Shown here: one piece after another, positions 13,266 through 16,969 of the stretch
Position numbering within the stretch: position 1 is the first letter of the stretch
Layout of the letters: each line of letters starts with the position of its first letter
DNA from: Porphyromonadaceae bacterium UBA7555
GTDB taxonomy: Bacteria > Bacteroidota > Bacteroidia > Bacteroidales > Muribaculaceae
Assembly: GCA_002478045.1 (NCBI GenBank)
Contig: DLLT01000040.1
Span: 1-16,969, forward strand
DNA length: 16,969 bases
Reading direction: 5' to 3'
The notes under the pieces: model-generated
Told to the model about the DNA's origin: nothing
What the model saw: the letters and a program-made list of their open reading frames with translations, nothing else
The model's database searches: none
Made by a program: the position numbers and the translations under genes

Positions 13266-16235
13266 TTATCGGATGGCGACTTTGGCGGTGCGGCCGTCTT
13301 CGGCGGCCACGACATATATGCCACGTGCAAGGCCGGATACATCGACGTTGCCGGCTGTGGCATGGCGGCGGGCGATGCCGTCAAGCGAGTACAGTGTGAA
13401 GCGCTCGGCGCCGACGGCATATAGGACTTCACCCTCTTGAACGGCCTTCAGTGTCGGCACGACCGTATCGACCGCGACTTCCTCGACACCCTGGTTTTGG
13501 TCATACAATCTAATGATTGCCATACCATTGGCCGGGCAGTATTGGTATATATAAATACAGTCGCCGTTGAGATGGGCACTCTTTTCCGGAATAATCCAGT
13601 TGGATACGGAGTAATTACCGCCTTCTTTGTAGCCCTTGTCTCCGAGGGGGTCGAAGGAGGCTATAACCTTGTCGGTGGTAAGGTTGCGTATAGTGAGGCC
13701 GCCGAGGTAGTTCTTGCCGGAGTTATGTACCAGGAACTCGTGGCCGCGATACTCGAAGAAGGCGCACCCGGTGGTGCTGTTACGTGCCGGGGCGGTGGTG
13801 CTTGAGCGCGTAGTGGACACGGCTATATTGTCGCCGCCACTGTAGCGATAAATACCTGTTCCGCGCACTTGGTACAGCCAGTTTTCGGTGTCATCCTCTA
13901 TTGGATAGACATATCCGGCGGTGGTGCCGGTCATGGTCAGACCGTCTTTGGCAATGTTCTTGACGACCTTGCCTTCTGACATACAGATGATATTGATTGC
14001 TGCAGCCTTATTCGGATACAGGTATATGTGCCCGCCTTCGCCGAGGACGTTGCCCGAGGCACTGATAAAGTTGGTCTGTCCGGCGACGGGCACTTCACAG
14101 GTGACGGATATGGGCTCGGACGCCGTTTCAAAATTTCCTTCAGTGCTTACCAATCCATATATCAAGAACTCGTGCGTTGCGCCGGAGGAAACATCGTTGC
14201 GAACTATCACGTTGCCGTAATCATCGCGGCAGCATCCGTACCCGGTGCCGCCGGTCAGCGTAGTCAGCTTGCCTTGGGTATCGAAGACATTGAGTGTCTT
14301 TTTCGAGCGGTCGTTGATGTAGAACCGGCCTCGCACGGCGGTACCTTGCTGGGCATTGGTGCCGTCTATAATTTCGGCGGGCGCATCGCCAGTAGCGACA
14401 CTGCGCTGCCAGACGCGCTCAGCCTCGAATTGTGGGTTGGAAACCGGCTCGGTGCGCGTCTCGTAGTGCATCAGCACCGAAAGCAGCTGCTTGTCGGCGG
14501 TGAGGATATACACCGACAGACCTTCGCGACTAATATCCGAGCCCATGAAACATTCCCCCTCATAGGTCGTTCCTATGGCAATCTTGGCGGCCGTGGATAG
14601 AGGGTCGGCGGCTCCGGCCTTATACGTTTCAAACGACAATAGGCCGTCTGAACCACTCAGCAATGCCATATAAGGCTTGGAGCCACGGCGGAAGAAGCAG
14701 CGTCCGGCTGCCGCGGCCGCAGGAGCAAGGTCTGTGTATGCCTTCATCTCGCCCGAAGTCCAATCGAAACTGTATTCACGGCACAGCGATGCCGCGCCGG
14801 ACACCACCAGGAGGTGGTCACGCGAAGTGGGCGTCACCATAACACGATAATTGCCCAATGCTGCAGCGTCAAGGCCGGAGACCGCTGCAGCAGCCTCGGA
14901 GGTGATAGTGCCGCCTTTGATGCGCACGGCACAGAATGTCAGGGCCGTGGACGATGGCGCATGTGCCGGAAAATATACCTTAAGGTCGGCAAGGCGGCCG
15001 GAAACCACGAAGTTATCTCCTGCCACGATGTCTTCCGTGGCGCCTATCTGCTTGGACGATGTAATGGCGGCGAATATATGGGGCTGGGCGTCCGCATCAT
15101 CCCAAACATATATCGGTAGGGTTTCGCCGCCACCGCCAAATGAGAGCGAGACCTCGGGAACAGCAAGCAGGTAGCCGTCAGCCGTGCAGGCTATAGACTT
15201 GATATTTACGCCTTCGGGCATATTTAGTGCCTTGGCGTCAACTCCATGAGCCTTAAAATTGTATATTGCCGCCGTCTCGTCTTTTTCGGCTAAGACACTC
15301 CAGACATAATCGTGCAGTACGGCTTGACGAATTGTCGTACCGTCAAGGATGTCAGGCGCGGCCAGACACTTACCGGACTCGGGTGAATAATTGCCGCGCG
15401 GGAGCAGGTTGTTGACCGGATAGTCTACTTTATTTGGGACTATGGATGCCGAAGGGTCAAGCTCGGACACTGTCTTGGGATCGAGGTAGTCGGTGGTCAC
15501 AAAGTCGCAGCCCCAGTTGCCGTATTTCACATAATCGGCATCGGAGTTCAGCGTCCACATATTGACTTTGAGCCCGGCCTCGTGGAATTTCTCGACCGTA
15601 GACTTGTCAAAGTATCCGGCCTGAATGTCCACGTCTATGCCCTGAGCCACACACCAGTCAAAGTGATTGGCCCAGTACTGCCCCGTCAGGAATTGCAGGG
15701 TGATGTCGGGATAGTTTTTGCGTATATACTCCAGACACGGTTTCATGGATGTCAGAATGATGCACTTGTCACGGAAGCCTTGCTCCTCGATGAATTTAAT
15801 CAGCAGCGGGATATTGGAGCAGTCGTTGGAGTTGATACCGGTGGCCCATTTGAGCTCGATGAGCGGCAGTACATTATACTGCCGGCAGACGTCCAAGTAC
15901 TCCTTGGCCGAGCACAGGCGACCGGTATAGGTCACTCCGCTACGAGTTTGAGACAGTGGCTCGGCCTGCAACTGTTCGAGCGTGGATGAGGCAATGCTCA
16001 GGGTGCCGCCAAGGCGGGTGAGGTCATCATCGTGCGTGCACACAAACTGTAGGTCCTTGGTCACTTTGAAGTCCGTCTCCAGATACTGATAGCCCATCTT
16101 GGCGCCGTTCGTAAACGACTCCACGGAGTTTTCGAGCCCATAGAGGCTACCGCGGTGGCCTACAAATTTCGGCTTGGCCGAAAGTGTCGATACCGCCATA
16201 ACCATCGCAAGGGCAACCATAATTCTCTTAATCAT
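13266..16235 (-). CDS. Secreted glycerophosphodiester phosphodiesterase with duplicated propeller-like region and sorting domain
   Basis: From ATG 16235 the protein has 989 residues. The frame is open to 16292, but that start lies in the predicted promoter, while the ATG at 16235 gives a clean signal peptide (MIKRIMVALAMVMAVSTLSA). Residues 22-255 are a GDPD TIM barrel: H27-R28 in GHRGS, E35-N36, E53 and D55 in LETDFKV, H68 in THDDDLTRL, E127 and K129 in LPLIELKW, and VTTDYLDP at the end. Such enzymes split glycerophosphodiesters into glycerol 3-phosphate and an alcohol. Residues about 295-915 form two related halves (295-592 and 622-914) of beta-strand-rich sequence, perhaps a propeller. The last 40 residues (FTLYSLDGIARR, GLARGIYVV, TAKVAIR) are sorting-domain-like. 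Usual family members are 250-350 residues, so the fusion is exceptional. Export is inferred from the signal peptide. Confidence 0.87.
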   Translation of the reverse strand: MIKRIMVALAMVMAVSTLSAKPKFVGHRGSLYGLENSVESFTNGAKMGYQYLETDFKVTKDLQFVCTHDDDLTRLGGTLSIASSTLEQLQAEPLSQTRSGVTYTGRLCSAKEYLDVCRQYNVLPLIELKWATGINSNDCSNIPLLIKFIEEQGFRDKCIILTSMKPCLEYIRKNYPDITLQFLTGQYWANHFDWCVAQGIDVDIQAGYFDKSTVEKFHEAGLKVNMWTLNSDADYVKYGNWGCDFVTTDYLDPKTVSELDPSASIVPNKVDYPVNNLLPRGNYSPESGKCLAAPDILDGTTIRQAVLHDYVWSVLAEKDETAAIYNFKAHGVDAKALNMPEGVNIKSIACTADGYLLAVPEVSLSFGGGGETLPIYVWDDADAQPHIFAAITSSKQIGATEDIVAGDNFVVSGRLADLKVYFPAHAPSSTALTFCAVRIKGGTITSEAAAAVSGLDAAALGNYRVMVTPTSRDHLLVVSGAASLCREYSFDWTSGEMKAYTDLAPAAAAAGRCFFRRGSKPYMALLSGSDGLLSFETYKAGAADPLSTAAKIAIGTTYEGECFMGSDISREGLSVYILTADKQLLSVLMHYETRTEPVSNPQFEAERVWQRSVATGDAPAEIIDGTNAQQGTAVRGRFYINDRSKKTLNVFDTQGKLTTLTGGTGYGCCRDDYGNVIVRNDVSSGATHEFLIYGLVSTEGNFETASEPISVTCEVPVAGQTNFISASGNVLGEGGHIYLYPNKAAAINIICMSEGKVVKNIAKDGLTMTGTTAGYVYPIEDDTENWLYQVRGTGIYRYSGGDNIAVSTTRSSTTAPARNSTTGCAFFEYRGHEFLVHNSGKNYLGGLTIRNLTTDKVIASFDPLGDKGYKEGGNYSVSNWIIPEKSAHLNGDCIYIYQYCPANGMAIIRLYDQNQGVEEVAVDTVVPTLKAVQEGEVLYAVGAERFTLYSLDGIARRHATAGNVDVSGLARGIYVVAAEDGRTAKVAIR

Positions 16236-16289
16236 AGTCGGGTAAAGATTTTTAGGATTATTGCTTAATGTAGATATAGTGTTATCGCT

Positions 16290-16297
16290 CAAAGTTA
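16290..16297 (-). promoter_or_regulatory. -7 box of the phosphodiesterase promoter
   Basis: The minus strand reads TAACTTTG, an exact TAnnTTTG match identical to that of the M6 protease gene. The -33 region 18 bp upstream reads only TTAC. Transcription would start near 16283, leaving a leader of about 48 nt and excluding the ATG at 16292 as the true start. Confidence 0.5.
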
Positions 16298-16337
16298 AGT
16301 ATTATATTTGAATTGTAAGCCATCGACACTTAACTTT
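16291..16337. repeat. Perfect 10-bp inverted repeat overlapping the promoter
   Basis: AAAGTTAAGT (16291-16300) and ACTTAACTTT (16328-16337) are exact reverse complements, 27 bp apart. The first arm covers most of the -7 box and the second lies about 31 bp upstream of it, so the spacer covers the -33 region. Such a layout would suit a dimeric regulator binding both sites, but only the symmetry is seen. Confidence 0.45.
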
Positions 16338-16425
16338 ATATAATTCGACATACGGCCTCAGCGCCGATTTCGACATATGTATAGTCGAGGCTGCCTTCCG
16401 AAGTCAAAATACCATATCCAACTTC

Positions 16426-16465
16426 AAAAAACCAATCGGCCACCGAGACTGTAATCCCGGTGGCC
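16426..16465 (-). terminator. Terminator of the BspA-like gene
   Basis: GGCCACCG (16438-16445) pairs with CGGTGGCC (16458-16465) around a 12-nt loop, and on the minus strand it is followed by a run of six T residues (16431-16426). It begins 31 bp after the stop codon of the upstream gene. Confidence 0.8.
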
Positions 16466-16496
16466 AATATTGTCTGTGGACGTATTGTCCGGGGCG

Positions 16497-16969
16497 TCAA
16501 CGCAGGACCTTGGTGCAGCGATGTGTGCCGTCGCTGTAGACGTCCGTGCGGATGGTGATGCCGCGCTCGGCCGGCGCTTCGAGACGTCTGCCGTACAGGT
16601 CGTGATACTCGGTGACAACGACTTGAGCCTCGTCTGTCGCCACGTCATTCACGCCGTCCTTGATGGGCAGAATCGTCTTGAATTCTTTCCATTCGGGAGC
16701 GGCTTTGTATGCCTCGATAGCATCTTCGGGCACGTACAGCGTAGCACGCTCGTACATGTCGTAACCGTGGTAGAGACCGAAGGCGCCGCCACTTGTCTCC
16801 GGCGGCACGGTGTACTCGCAAGTAATCTTTTTTATTGACGGAGAATTCGGGCAGATAGACGAGCCAAGATACGGAGATGCGCCATTGATTTTGGACTTTG
16901 TAATTTTGAGGCTCTCCAATTCGCGTGCATCTATTGCGAGCATACCGAGTTGTACCGAGCCGGGTATTG
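16497..16969 (-). CDS. BspA-type leucine-rich-repeat surface protein, C-terminal part
   Basis: Only the last 157 or so residues lie in the window; the gene continues beyond the right edge. The frame is open to the edge and starts with IPGSVQLG, followed by repeats of the BspA/LRR_5 type (ARELESLKI, SPSIKKITCEYTVPP) and the capping motif ATLYVPEDAIEAYKAAPEWKEFK, which usually ends such proteins. The final 45 residues (VVTEYHDLYGRRLEAPAE, then CTKVLR) look like a degenerate type IX sorting domain. BspA-like proteins of oral and gut Bacteroidetes are cell-surface adhesins that bind host matrix proteins; that role is known for relatives, not shown here. A terminator follows, so the gene is not in an operon with the phosphodiesterase. 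Confidence 0.85.
   Translation of the reverse strand, partial: IPGSVQLGMLAIDARELESLKITKSKINGASPYLGSSICPNSPSIKKITCEYTVPPETSGGAFGLYHGYDMYERATLYVPEDAIEAYKAAPEWKEFKTILPIKDGVNDVATDEAQVVVTEYHDLYGRRLEAPAERGITIRTDVYSDGTHRCTKVLR

Larger units (their letters stand above)
16236..16425. other. Intergenic stretch upstream of the phosphodiesterase
   Basis: No gene is seen. It carries the promoter at 16290-16297 and a long perfect inverted repeat at 16291-16337, both listed separately. Confidence 0.55.

Noticed and set aside
1..16969. CRISPR array or insertion sequence
   Set aside because: No regularly spaced direct repeats and no transposase-like protein were found anywhere in the window.

Overview
The window looks like chromosomal DNA of a gut Bacteroidales, probably of the Muribaculaceae (S24-7) type. 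Four things point this way. Several promoters fit the Bacteroidetes pattern TTG-N18-20-TAnnTTTG. Ribosome binding sites are A/T-rich with little Shine-Dalgarno. There is a TonB-dependent receptor with a carboxypeptidase-regulatory-like N-terminus beside a surface-type lipoprotein. Three successive secreted proteins end in the short 'sorting domain' typical of type IX secretion cargo in this phylum. Genus is inference.

Layout. (1) 1-2200, plus strand: a DUF262-HNH putative nuclease followed after 51 bp by a tyrosine recombinase with all its catalytic residues. This looks like the edge of an integrated accessory or defence element. (2) 2200-2555: an intergenic stretch with an imperfect palindrome that could be a recombinase core site or an operator, a good promoter, and an 88-nt leader that folds on paper as a three-way junction. 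(3) 2556-7453, plus strand: an operon of TonB-dependent receptor and multidomain lipoprotein with two OB-like domains and three copies of a short repeat, closed by a strong terminator. There is no SusD-like partner. (4) 7454-7855: a mostly empty stretch with two hairpins directly before a 39-codon lysine-rich ORF. (5) 7905-8067, minus strand: tRNA-Ala(GGC) with its own promoter and terminator. (6) 8178-12950, minus strand: in transcription order M6 metalloprotease, MazG-like pyrophosphohydrolase, deoC, a GYF_2-CD225 membrane protein and a DUF2752 membrane protein, all closely spaced. (7) 13266-16235, minus strand: a very long secreted glycerophosphodiester phosphodiesterase fused to a duplicated propeller-like region. 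(8) 16497-16969, minus strand: the C-terminal end of a BspA-type leucine-rich-repeat protein, cut by the window edge.

How they work together. The receptor-lipoprotein pair is probably an outer-membrane uptake or binding system of unknown substrate, perhaps controlled by its structured leader. The BspA-like protein, the phosphodiesterase and the protease are all predicted to be exported and could serve surface binding, phosphodiester release and protein degradation. The promoters of the last two share the same -7 box (TAACTTTG) and both carry AAGTTA/TAACTT dyads overlapping it, which hints at common control. MazG and DeoC are housekeeping nucleotide enzymes. The most unusual items are the structured leader of the receptor operon, the duplicated phosphodiesterase fusion, the repeat-OB lipoprotein, and the palindrome next to the recombinase.
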